Shown one piece after another: positions 44,393 through 55,089 of a stretch of DNA of 64,000 nucleotides. The DNA is from Cephalopachus bancanus. Its lineage: Eukaryota; Chordata; Mammalia; Primates; Tarsiidae. The translations under genes and the position numbers were made by a program. Below the pieces are notes generated by a model. It saw only the letters and a list, made by a program, of their open reading frames with translations, was not told the DNA's origin and ran no database searches. Where the stretch lies: positions 3,224,001 to 3,288,000 of the forward strand of contig JAPVLO010000275.1 of assembly GCA_027257055.1 (NCBI GenBank), given 5' to 3'. Every line of letters begins with the position of its first letter. Within the stretch, counting starts at the first letter, position 1.

Positions 44393-44703
44393 AAAAAATT
44401 AGCCGGGCTCAGTGACTCAGCCTGTAATCCTGCGCCTTTGGGAGGCTGAGGTGAGTGGATTGCCTGAGCCCGCGGGTTCGAGACCCACCTGGGCAACTTG
44501 GTGAGACTTCATCTCTACAATAAATAAAAAATGAGCCGGGTGTGGTAGCGCGCGCCTGTAATTCCGGCTACTCGGAAGGCTGAGGTGGAAGGATCGCCGG
44601 AGCCCAGCAGGTCGAGGCTGCGGTGGCCGGGAGTGGCCACTGCACTCCAGTCTGGGTGACAGAGTGAGACTCCAACTCAAAAAAAAATAAAAAATAAAAA
44701 ATT
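44393..44703 (+). mobile_element. young Alu with short target-site duplication
   Basis: Alu body from 44,402 with an A-rich tail to about 44,695; AAAAAATTA recurs on both sides. Left-arm stem bases are mismatched (GCGGG/CCCAC). Confidence 0.92.
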
Positions 44704-46165
44704 ACCCAAAGTGGATATTCTACTTCAAAATATGGCAGGATCAAATAATAAAGGTGTCAGTGCCCAGACCAAAAGTCATTAGGGTTCCATGTTTGTTTTA
44801 GTTTAAAATGACAATTTGATTAACTTTACCACACTCTACTATCAGCCAGGGAACACTGTCCTCTGAGTTGTGAAATACTTAGTGTAGCACAGAATAGGAA
44901 ATGTGTGACAAAGAGCAGCACTGTTACGCCAATACAGGGAATCACTTCTTACATTCAGGGCATGGGTCTATAAAGAAGAGTAGAAGAGATAGAAAAATAC
45001 TCTGTGATGAGCTGATAGAAAGTTGCTGTCTTTCAGGATATGGGATATGGTGGTGAGAAAGTTGTATTTGTACTTAATAAAATGCAAAAGTGCAGAAAGG
45101 CTGAATCTAGACATCAATTTTGAACAGTACAAGGATTAAGCATTAAAATGGCTTCTGAAATTGTCTAGATTTCCTCACAAATTAGGACAGGATAAGCATG
45201 ACAGTGAGAGTAGATTGTAGTGTGTTGTTTTGAGGAAGGGAAAAGGGAGTTGACTATGATCAGGCAAGCACATTTCCTGACAAATTAGGAAACATCTAGT
45301 GTACAGACGTTGTGCTCTCCAATAGGCAGATAGAGGAAGGAGATGTTGGAATAGTGGAGACCAGGCGTTTGACACACAAGATGTAGACAAAGAGGCAGGA
45401 GGAGGAATGATGCATTGAAGGCACTGTTGTTCAGCCCTTTTGTTTCCTCTTCCCACACCTAACCTTGGCTCTTTGCCCTTCTTGCTTCTCAGGCACTTAT
45501 GAAATATGCATCATCTCTAAGGTCTGTTTCTTACTACTCACCAGCCATTGCATTTGCTAAGTACATCCCCAGAATTAGCTACCTGTTGAAAAATCTTTGT
45601 GACTTCCCTTCCTGTATTCTTTGACTCTGTCATGAGCTTCTCCTGAAAATGAAATTCCTATTCCAGGAGTTTCTAGAGAAGCATGCATATAGTGGAAAGG
45701 GAGAAATGGAATCAGTCACAAGGTGGCAGAAGAGTTCAGCCACACCCTTCACTAACAGCCTGGAGAAGCCTCAACTTTTCTTTTAAACCAGTGGGGAGAG
45801 CTTGGGGGGTTGAGGTTCCACTTGTTTTTCTGGGGCTACTGAGAATGGGGAATCAGGACTGACACCAGTTCAAAAGGGCTCCTTCAAGGCCAGGCCAAGA
45901 TGAAGTCCCAGCAGGGGCTTCCACGAGAATGCATCCTCCAAATATATCCAAGGAAAATTTTTTTGATGGAAAGTGTAGGGAAGTGGACAGAGAAATAAAA
46001 CCTTCACAACAGATTCTTCCTGGTTAAGGAAATGTTGAATTACTAAATTAAGACAAACAAACAAATAATACATGAAACATGGACTAGAAGGTGGTGGGTG
46101 TGTAAAAAAGAGTTTCTGAATGAGCCATGTGAGCTGGGCAGTAGGACATGAACCTCACCAGCTTT
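44704..46165. other. unassigned intergenic sequence
   Basis: About 1.5 kb without a supported gene or confident repeat. Confidence 0.4.
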
Positions 46166-46540
46166 CTACCACATTTTGTCTCTTCCATGCACTGCTATCT
46201 GCACGGGCCTCCCTGCAGGCTTTGTATCCAGGGCCAATACCTGAGCAGTTGCAGAGGCAATGCCTTCTGTTCCAAATGCTTTACTCCTTCACCAAGATAT
46301 TCTCATGACTAACTGCCTCATGTCTTTCAGGCCTCTACCCAGTGATCATCTCCTCAGAGCCTCCTTCCCTGACAACCCTGTTCATCTTAATACTTTATTC
46401 TATTTTACGACTGGTCACAAGACATTTTCTTATACTTTTAAAAATTTTGTGTTAGTTGTCCTCTCCCACTAGACTTTATGTTCTATGCAGTAGGGACTTT
46501 TTATCCTTCATTCAGTGCTGTAGCCCAGGTTTCTTTTACA
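46166..46540 (+). mobile_element. L2 3' end
   Basis: L2 tail order: GCACTGCTATCTGCACGGGCC-like, TCCAAATGCTTTACTCC, CTCAGAGCCTCCTTCCCTGACAACCC, CCCACTAGACTTTATGTTC, CAGTAGGGACTTTT. Confidence 0.8.
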
Positions 46541-46779
46541 AGGATTACCACATCATATATTTTCAGCCAATATTTCATTTTTTAAGGAATTAATGAATGC
46601 TTGAAAGCACACGGGGCACAAAAATTCTGAACAGTGAGTATTTTCTTCTGTTGGGATTGTGTCTCTTTAGACTTCAGAATTTTATTTTACACATTTTTCT
46701 AAATTCTGTACAAATTCTAGGGCTGGACCACCTTGGGTGAAAACCATTGAGGTCAGTAACGGGGTATATGAGTTAATAT
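46541..46779. other. short unassigned stretch
   Basis: Nothing recognised. Confidence 0.3.
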
Positions 46780-46890
46780 GTATGGTCCTCAGTTTCATCG
46801 TCTTTTACATGGTGATGATAATGACACATACACTCATCTTGTTGGAAGAATTTCATATTAATTACTTTGTAAGCATTAACCATCTTTGTT
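46780..46890 (+). mobile_element. MIR SINE fragment
   Basis: GTCCTCAGTTTCATCGTC, ATGGTGATGATAATGACAC, AATTACTTTGTAAGCATTAACC: MIR 3' part. Confidence 0.65.
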
Positions 46891-47054
46891 TACATGATAA
46901 TATGGTATCATGTGGACCCATGATTTTACAGATGTATGAAAAAATTTTCTTTTCTCTTTTTAGTATTCCAATCAGCTTTTTGTTAAGTCTTAGATTTTTG
47001 ATTTCTCACATTATCAGGCACAGGCACATTGTGTATTCAAAAACATGAATGCTA

Positions 47055-47325
47055 CCTTTTTTTTTTTTTTTGAGATGAGACCTCACTCTGTCACCCAGCC
47101 TGGAGTACAGTGGTGCGATCATAGTTCACTGCAGCCTCCAACCCTTGGATCAAGCAATCCTCCTGCCTCAGTCTCCTGAGAAGCTAGGACTAAATATGTG
47201 CACCACCATGTCTGGCAAATTTTATTCATTTCTTGGTAGATATAGGTCTTACTTTGTTCCCCAGACTGGTTTAAAACCCTTAAAGAGATCCTCTCACCTC
47301 AACATGGATGCCACACATTTCTTAA
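47055..47325 (-). mobile_element. older Alu, minus strand
   Basis: Poly(T) then GAGATGAGACCTCACTCTGTC, GTGGTGCGATCATAGTTCACTG, CTGCAGCCTCC: ancestral AluJ-like bases, without the lineage-type changes. The distal arm is decayed. Confidence 0.88.
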
Positions 47326-47620
47326 AAAAAGAATTAGAAAAGAAAAGTTCTATCCCTGGCACACTATGAACTTTCATTTACTTAACCTTTCCATTTTGAA
47401 ATAATTTTAGACTTATACAGAAGTTGTAAAAATAGTATAGAGCATTCCTCTATCCCTTTCATTCAGCTTCCTCCAGTGATAGCAACTTACATAATCACAG
47501 TAAAAATAATTAAAACTAGGAAATCAACATTGGCATAATATTATACAATAAACTAAAAACATCATTCGGATTTCATATGTTTTGAAATGCACTAAATTTT
47601 GAAGGCGTATATAGTTCTGT
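47326..47620 (-). mobile_element. old L1, minus strand
   Basis: TTTTGAAATAATTTTAGACTTATACAGAAG (in pieces) and CCTCCAGTGATAGCAACTTAC are antisense L1M 3' UTR words. Hosts the three insertions that follow. Confidence 0.7.
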
Positions 47621-47765
47621 GAAATATGACAGTAGTGGGAAACTGCCAGGAGAGGGGGGTGGGCACACCTCACCAACAAGGATACCTGCATAATGAACAT
47701 TTGTATATCTAATCCTGATTTATACTCCACATCTTTAAAATAAAAAAATTTTAAAAAGAAATATG
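47621..47765 (+). mobile_element. very short young L1 3' end with 8-bp target-site duplication
   Basis: Only 129 bp of 3' UTR plus A-rich tail (47,629-47,757), flanked by GAAATATG at 47,621-47,628 and 47,758-47,765. The body matches the 3' UTR of the L1 at 35,871. Confidence 0.88.
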
Positions 47766-47767
47766 TG

Positions 47768-48159
47768 AGGAATCGTTTTTTTTTTTTTTTTTTATTGTGA
47801 AGTTGTGGGGTACAGTTAATGGTTAGGTATACAATTGCGTTTCATTCAGGCACCCTGTTGATATAGGATGTTTCCCCGTACCCAGACAGATATTTGCTAC
47901 TGTTAATCCCATCTCCCTCCCCCCCCACCATAGTTTCCCAGTACGGTCAGTCATTTTCGTATAGTACTGCATTGGATGTTTAAGGTCCATTATATGAGTG
48001 AGAACATGTGATACTCGGATCTTTGTTTCTGTGAGAGGTCACTCAGTATTATAGACTCTAGTTCCATCCAGGTTGCTGCAAAATTCATGATTTTGTTCTT
48101 TTTTATGGCTGTGTAGTATTCCATCGTGTAAGGAACTCAAGCGTGCTGAAAAGGAATTG
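47768..48159 (-). mobile_element. young L1 with 5' inversion (twin-priming product)
   Basis: 47,776-48,128 is a reverse-complement L1 3' end starting with poly(T). At 48,129-48,151 the sequence flips to sense ORF2 (AAGGAACTCAAGCGTGCTGA, compare 48,986). Flanks AGGAATCG (47,768-47,775) and AGGAATTG (48,152-48,159) form a near-perfect target duplication around the whole. Confidence 0.85.
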
Positions 48160-48618
48160 TTTTTTGTAACCATCAATATAATCAGGCAACAGAACTACTC
48201 CATCTATGGTAAACCTGCCTACTAACTTTGATAATCACTGACCTGTTATATTAATTGCCACAATTTTATCATGTCTAGAATGTTGTAAAATAAATTGGTA
48301 TTTTACAATATATAATCTCTTGAGACACTTTTTTTTGCACTCAATACAATGCTTTTCAGATCCATTCAAGCTTCTATGTGTAACAAGATTTAGTTCTTTT
48401 TTGTGCTAAGTAATATTTTATTGTGTATATGTACCACAGTATATTTATCCATTTACCTGTTGAAGGACATGTGGGTTGTTTCCAGCTGTGTACTATTGCA
48501 AAATAAGGCTGCTAGAAACGTTAGCAGTGTTGGTATGAATACATGCCATTTCTGTAGCGTAAATACCCAAATGTGGGATAATTGAGTTATATGGTATAAG
48601 CATAGGTTTAACTTTATT
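48160..48618 (-). mobile_element. old L1, minus strand, continued
   Basis: TATGTACCACAGTATATTTATCC, CTGTTGAAGGACATGTGGGTTG, GCAAAATAAGGCTGCTAGAAAC: antisense L1 3' region. Confidence 0.78.
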
Positions 48619-49875
48619 AGAAACTGTTAAATGGTGCTGGAAAAACTGGCTGACCACACGCAGAAGATTGAAGCAGGACCCCTATCTATCCCCATACACA
48701 AAAATTAACTCTAAATGGATCAGAGACCTAAATGTAAAACCTCAAACCATAAGAACCTTAGAAAATGAAGGACACACCCTCATGGAAATTGGAACTGGCA
48801 TCCAATTCCTGAACAAAACCCGAAACCCACAGGCCATAAGAGATAAGATAGACAAGTGGGACCTCATTAAACTGACAAGCTTCTGCAAAGCCAAAGAAAC
48901 CATCAAGAGAGCAGGGAGACAGCCTATAGACTGGGAAAAAGTATTTGCCAACTCCAGGTCTGACAAAGGCTTAACATCTTGGATCTACAAGGAACTCAAA
49001 CATGCTGAAAAGAAAAAAACAACCAACCCCATTATAAAGTGGGCAAAAGCTATGAACAGACACTTCTCAAAGGAAGACATCCGAGCAGCCAACAGACACA
49101 TGAAAAAATGTTCAGCCTCACTAATTATTAGGGAGATGCAAATCAAAACCACACTGAGATAGTACCTAACTCCAGTCAGAATGGCAATTATCAATAACTC
49201 AAAAAATAATAGTTGCTGGAGAGGGTGTGGCCAAAAGGGAACACTTCTACTCTGTTGGTGGGAGTGCAAACTAGTGCAACCTCTGTGGAAAACAGTATGG
49301 CAATTCCTAAAAGCTCTAAATATTGACCTCCCATATGACTCCGCAATCCCCCCACTGGGAATAGACCCTGAAGAACTCAAATCACTCTATAAAAAAGATA
49401 CCTGCACACGTATGTTTATCGCAGCATTGTTCACAATAGCAAGAACCTGGAAGCAACCATGCTGTCCATCAAAAGAGGACTGGATTAAAAAAATTTGGTA
49501 CATATACACGATGGATATGATGCAGCCATAAAAAAGCACAAAATCATGAATTTCGCAGCAACCTGGATGGAACTAGAGTCTATAATACTGAGTGATCTCT
49601 CACAGAAACAAAGATCTGAGTATCACATGTTGTCACTCATATAGTGGACCTTGAACGTCCGACGTAATAAGAAATGACTGACAGTGGTGGGAAACTATGG
49701 GGGTGGGAGGAGAAGGGAGATGGGATTAACAGTAGTAAATATCTGTCTGGGGACGGGGAGACACTTCTTATCAACAAGGGTGCCTGAACGGAGCATATTT
49801 GTATACCTAACCCTTAACTGTACCCCACAATAGAAAAATAAATAAATAAATAATAATTAAAAAAAAAGAAACTGT
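48619..49875 (+). mobile_element. young 5'-truncated L1 with perfect 9-bp target-site duplication
   Basis: L1 body 48,628-49,866, flanked by AGAAACTGT at 48,619-48,627 and 49,867-49,875. It retains an ORF2 C-terminal stretch of 164 codons (48,668-49,162; [19 protein letters not shown]) before the first stop, and a second frame at 49,181-49,531 (RMFIAALFTIARTWKQP). The best-preserved L1 coding sequence in the window, but without promoter, ORF1 or the reverse-transcriptase core. Confidence 0.95.
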
Positions 49876-50127
49876 CAACCTCGTTTGCAGAATTGTGTAT
49901 GAAATTTTACATCTCCATAAGTAACATTCTAGTTGTTCCACCCATTGTGTACCATGCTCTGGGGTATTTTACAATCTCGTGTGTAGTGGCATCTCATCAT
50001 GACAATAATTTACATTTTCCTTGAGCTTAATTTGTTGACTAGTTTTTATGTGCTTATTTGCCATCTATTTGCACAGTTTGGTTAAGTGTCAGTTCAATAT
50101 TTGACCATTATCTAATTGAATGATTCA
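49876..50127 (-). mobile_element. old L1, minus strand, continued
   Basis: Follows on from 48,618 (CATCTCCATAAGTAACATTCTAG, TTGAGCTTAATTTGTTGAC) up to the next insertion. Confidence 0.7.
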
Positions 50128-51590
50128 TTTTCTTTTTTATTTCATTTTATTTTAGAACCAGGAAGTACATGTAAGCTTTGGTACATAGGTATATTGAATG
50201 AAGGTATGGCTGGGTTTCTGATAAACCTGCCCTGTTCCATCCCTCACCCCAGAGCATGGTACCCTATAGGTGGTTTTGCAACCCTTGCTTCCCCTCTTGT
50301 TAGCCATGCCCAGTGTCTGCAGTTCCCATCCTTGTGCTCATGTGTGTCCAGTGTATAGTACCCACTTATGATGGAGAATATGCAGTACTCAGTTTTCTAT
50401 GTCTGTGATATTCACTTAGAATGATGGCCTCCAGCTGCATCCATGTAACTGCAAATGCCATGATTTCATCCTTTTATGGCTACATAGCATTACATATTGC
50501 ATATGTACCACATTTACTTTATTTAGTCTACAACCGTTAGGCACCTGGGTTAGTTCCATGTTTTTGCTATTATGAATAGTGCTGCAATAAACATATGAGT
50601 GCAGGTACTTTTGGGTAATTATTTATGTTCCTTTGGGTATATTTCCAGAAGTAGAATTCCTGGGTCAGGTGGTAGATCTAGTTTTAGTTCTTTGAGAGAT
50701 TTACAAACTGCTTTCCACAGGAGTTAAACTAGCTTACATTTCCACCAAGAGTGTAGGAGAGTTCCCTTTTCTCCACAGTCTTGACATCTGTTGGTTTTTA
50801 AATTTTTTATAATAGCCATCTTGAGCAGTGTGAGATAATAGCTCATTGTAGTTTTTTTTTTTGCATTTCTCTGATGATTAGTGATGTTGAGCATTTTTTC
50901 ATGTTTGTTGGCCACTTGTATATCTTCCTTTAAAAAATGTCTGTTCATGGCTTTTTCTCACTTTTTAATGGGATTATCTGTTTGTTTTTTTCTATTAATT
51001 TGTTTGAGTTCCTTACAAATCCTGGATGTTAGGTCTTTGTCGAATGCATAGTTTGCAAGTATTTTCTCCCATTCTGTGGGTTGTCACTTTATTCTCTTAA
51101 TGCTTTCTTTGGCTATGCAGAAGATTTTTTAGCTGAATAAGGTCCCACCTCTTAATTCTAGTTTTCACTGCATTTTGTCTTGAGGACTTTGGTCATAAAT
51201 CCATTTTCTAGGCCAGTATCCAGGAGGGTGTTCCTTAGGTTTTCTTCTAAATCTTTTATAGTTTGAGAACTTACATTTAAGTCCTTGCTCTGTATTGAGT
51301 TAATTTTTGTTTATGGTGACAGGCAGGGATCTAGTTTCCTTTTTCTACATAGGGTTAGCCAGTTTTCCCAGCACCATTTGTTAAATGGGGAGTCTTTTCC
51401 CCAACGTTTGTTTTTGTTGGCTTTGTCAAAGATGAGTTGGTTGTAGGTCAAGTAGTTTTTTCTCAATCTTGTTCCATTGGTTTGTTTTGGGATCAGTACT
51501 GTGCTGTTTTGGTTACTGAAGATTAGTAGTAAAATTTTAAGTATGGGACAGTGTGTTGCTACTAGCTTTGTCTTTTCACTCAGGATTGTT
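50128..51590 (-). mobile_element. L1, minus strand, 3' UTR and end of ORF2
   Basis: Starts at an antisense tail (TTTCTTTTTTATTTCATTTTA) and proceeds GGTACATAGGTATATTGAATGA, CCTTTTATGGCTACATAG, TTTCTGATGATTAGTGATG-like, GGTCTTTGTCGAATGCATAG, TTCCCAGCACCATTTG. Intermediate age, 5' truncated; inserted in an older antisense L1 that resumes near 51,591. Confidence 0.85.
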
Positions 51591-52300
51591 GTTTTCCTTA
51601 ATGTTGAGTTTAGGGAGTTTTTTATGTATTCTGGATACAAGTTCTTTTTTGAACTTGTGATTTGCAGATATAGTCCTCCAATCTGTGACTTGTCTTTTTA
51701 TTCTCTTGATGGTGACTTTCAAACAAAAATAGATCTTAATCTCAATGAGGTCCAACTGACCAGTTTTTTATTTTGTGGATCATGCTTTTGGTGTCCTAGA
51801 GACTCTTCATCTATCATAGTGCATGAAGATTTCCCTCTGTGTTTTTCCTGAAAAGTTTTATAGTTTCACATTTTACAACTAGATCTATACCCATTTGTAG
51901 TTCATTTTTGTATAAGGTATAGGGTTTATGTTGAGGTTTTAAGGGCTGGTTGGTTATGTGGACATGCTGATGTCTAAATGTTCCAAAATCATCTGTTCAA
52001 AAGATTATCCTTCCATTAAATTGCACCTTCCATCAAATTGCCTTTTCACCTTTGTCAGAAATCAGTTGACTGTACCTGTGTGGATCTCCTTCTGAATTTT
52101 CAGCTCTGTTCCAGTGGTCTATGCGTTTATCCCTCTGCCAAATACCACAGTGATAAGTCTTATAATCATCCTTGAAATGAGTAGAACAATGCTTTCAACT
52201 TTATTTTCCTGTTACAAAACTTTTTTTTGTGGCTATTCTAGTTTCTTTGATTTTCAGTATAAATTTTTGAATTAGCTTGTCTACACGTAAAGTAACCAAG
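51591..52300 (-). mobile_element. old L1, minus strand, continued
   Basis: GAACTTGTGATTTGCAGATATAG, GGACATGCTGATGTCTAAATG, TTCTGAATTTTCAGCTCTGTTCC: antisense ORF2, the continuation of 49,876-50,127. Confidence 0.75.
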
Positions 52301-52825
52301 TTTTTAGGCAGTCATGACAATGTAATATATATATAATGTAATATATATATAGATATATTACAAATCATAGTAATGTAATATACAGTAAATGATGATGCAC
52401 ATGTATTATTACTTTAACATAACATATAAAATGGAGATTTACTTGAAATTATTTGTTATTCTGTAACATTTAATTTTATGTCATATAAATAATATTTTAA
52501 ACAAAAATGCTAATTAGTGGTAATTAGTAGTAATTAGTAGTAGGCTGAATAAACCAGCAATATGTATGAGAAAATATGACAATATTTTAAAAATATTTAT
52601 TGATGCAGAAATTTGTTTTAACTTTTGATTGCATATTTAAATATCATAGGTTATATTTTGGTTATTCTTAAATAACATAAATGTGATTATTAAGAGGGTA
52701 ATGTAAATTAAACAAATAAAACCACAAACCTCAATTTATAGACATCTAGCATTTAATTAAAATATAACAATGACCTAATTATTTCTATCCAATTAAAACA
52801 ATAGTCTATATAATTAATGTATAAT
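52301..52825. other. very AT-rich unassigned sequence
   Basis: Includes (TA)-type runs at 52,322-52,358 and repeated TAATTAGTAG units at 52,510-52,540. Confidence 0.5.
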
Positions 52826-53080
52826 ATACTTAATAATATTTTATTGTACTGTGCTATGCCACTGTACTTTTCAAGTTACTGTACTGTAAGATCAAAAATG
52901 CTTTCTTTATTTTTTATGTATTATCTATGCAAAAAGCATTATAAATCTATCACACTACAATATTGTGTAGCTAATTGTGTTAGTTGGGTATCGAGGCTAA
53001 CATTGCTTGACGTACAAACAAATTGGACTTACGAATGTGCTCTTGGAATGAAACTCATTAAACCAAAAAGGAGTTAGTTT
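52826..53080 (+). mobile_element. remnant of a Tigger/pogo-like DNA transposon end
   Basis: TGTACTGTGCTATGCC, AAGTTACTGTACTGTAAGATC, AAATTGGACTTACGAATGTGC and GGAATGAAACTCATT resemble the terminal part of a mammalian pogo-group element. No transposase remains; the family is not fixed. Confidence 0.5.
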
Positions 53081-53149
53081 TTGGAGGGCAGGCCCCTTGT
53101 AATACAGCCTTCTTTCACTAAGTAAGTGCTCTAGAAACCCATTGGCATC

Positions 53150-53560
53150 AGTGTACTAGCTAGCATTGTTACGGGCCTGTGTTCAGCTTCAGTTATTATT
53201 ATTTTTTTTTGAGAATCTTTTAACATGTTTGCACATTTCATGATGGGTAATTCATGAGTGCACCTACACATACCATGCTGTTTAGTAGTTTTTGACCAAA
53301 AATGGCAAGACCCCTGTGCTCTGCCCTCCCTATTCACCTGTTCTCACCTCTAGCGACTTTTGTTTTGTTTGTTTCCCTGGATGAAAAATAATCCTCAAAG
53401 GGAAAACTTTGCCACTGTGGAAGAGATGAAACAAAAATTGACAGAAGCACTAAAAGGCAACCAAATTGACAAGTTCAAAAACTGTTTTGAGCAGCAGGAA
53501 AAGTGTCTCAGTAGGTCTGTTGCATCAAACAGAGTACTTTGAAGGTGACTGAAGTTTTAT
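53150..53560 (+). pseudogene. decayed mariner-type transposase C-terminus
   Basis: A 60-codon stretch (53,360-53,542) reads CLFPWMK then FATVEEMKQKLTEALKG and FKNCFEQQEKCLSRSVASN, closely following the C-terminal end of mariner transposases (DFFLFP, VEE.K, NCFEQW.KRL..C.AS). Upstream, about 53,235-53,360 reads as the preceding part with stops and frameshifts. No inverted repeats were identified. A dead genomic fossil. Confidence 0.78.
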
Positions 53561-53849
53561 TTTTCTAAAGCATGAGGGTTCTTTTTTTGTTTGCTTTGTA
53601 CTGTATTAATTTTTGTTGCAGAAAACCCATAACATCAAGTAAATAAAATGCAGTCAGTTCATCTTTTCTAAGTCCTTGTCACCTCTTCAATGATTATCAA
53701 CCATTTTGGAAATAATGCATATAAATTTATTTTTATTGTTCTCATTTCATTTCAAATAATACATGCTGTCTCCATCTGACAATAAAATGAATACAGTCTC
53801 TGCTTCGGGACTGCATATGTGTGCTTGTGTGTGCTTTTTTTCCCATTCT
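53561..53849. other. unassigned stretch after the transposase remnant
   Basis: Includes ATAAAATG words but nothing diagnostic. Confidence 0.35.
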
Positions 53850-54740
53850 TCTTCACTCAAAGTCAAACATTCGAACCTTTTATGTCCCACAGAGTGGCTT
53901 CCTAGAATGTAAAACTTTCAGTGTCAAAATCAAGACAATCACAGGCAAACTATTTACTCTTCTGATCTATAGACATGATATTCCTCTCCTTTTATTTAGG
54001 TGTTCTTTGACTTTTTTTTATCAGTGTTTTATATATTTTTCAACATACAGATTCTAGACATGCTTTGTTGGGTGCATGCATATGTATTTTTGAACTATTA
54101 CAAATGATATCTAATTTTACATTTCAATTTTTAATTGTTATTGCTAGTGTGTGGAAATATAATTGATTCTTTGTGTTGGACTTGCGTTCTGTGACCTTGC
54201 TAAAGTCACTTATTATTTCTGTTAGTTGATTTTTTTTTTTTAAAGATCATTTGAGATTTTCTATGTGGGCAATCATACCATCTGCAAATAGAAACAGCTT
54301 TATTTCTTCATTTTAAATCTGTAAGCATTTTACTTCATTTCCCCTCCTTATTGATCTGGCTAGGACTTTCACTACCAAGAGGAAAAGTAGTGATAAGAGT
54401 GGACACCCTACTCCACCTAGTCTTAGATAGGAACATGCAATCTTTTATCATTAACCATTAAGCATTTTGCAATGTTGACAGTAGTAGTAGCAGCCACAGC
54501 ATCAGTAGGAGGAAGAGTAGTTGTTGTTCTTAAAATGTGCTTTACCAGGTTGGTGATGCTCTTTTCTGCGCCTTGTTTTTGTAATAAAAGGGAGTCGCTG
54601 TTATCAAATTCCTTTCTGCATGAATTGATATAATCATGTGGCAATACTTCTGAGGATTGCAGAGATGGTGAGTTATGATAATTGGTTTTTGAATAATGAG
54701 AAAATCTTGCTTTCCTGGAATAAATAGCAAATATGGTGGT
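53850..54740 (-). mobile_element. old L1, minus strand, ORF2
   Basis: GTGTGGAAATATAATTGATTC, GACCTTGCTAAAGTCACTTA, GGCAATCATACCATCTGCAAATA and TGATCTGGCTAGGACTTTCA are the antisense of the L1 reverse-transcriptase region. 54,480-54,540 has a decayed trinucleotide patch. Confidence 0.8.
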
Positions 54741-55089
54741 GGTGTATTATCTTTTTACATAGTGATAAATTTTCTTTTATCTGCTGTATCTAATGGAGTT
54801 TGCCATGACAGATTATCCTGGGAAGACCTTTGCCTTCTCTATTCTCTGGGACACATTTCTCTCATCACTTTCATCCCCTGCCTAAAATTTTGGCTCTCCC
54901 TGCAAGTCCTCTGAGAAAATAGAGTACCATCAACATCCTGTCACAAATACAAACAGGCATATGTCAGCCAACTTATCCTTCTGTTTCATCCCTATGGTAG
55001 CTGCATTCCAAAATCTACTTAAGGTTAGTAGCTCTGCTTAAACTTCAGACTCACAATGTTCTCAATATTGGCATCTCTTTTTCAACAAT
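54741..55089. other. unassigned stretch
   Basis: No confident feature. Confidence 0.3.

Noticed and set aside
48668..49162. 164-codon frame as a host gene
   Set aside because: It is the C-terminal part of L1 ORF2 in a 5'-truncated insertion with target duplications.
53796..53822. Possible U6 snRNA start (CTGCTTCGGGACTGCATATG)
   Set aside because: Only a brief resemblance to the U6 5' end; the conserved ACAGAGA region and the rest do not follow.
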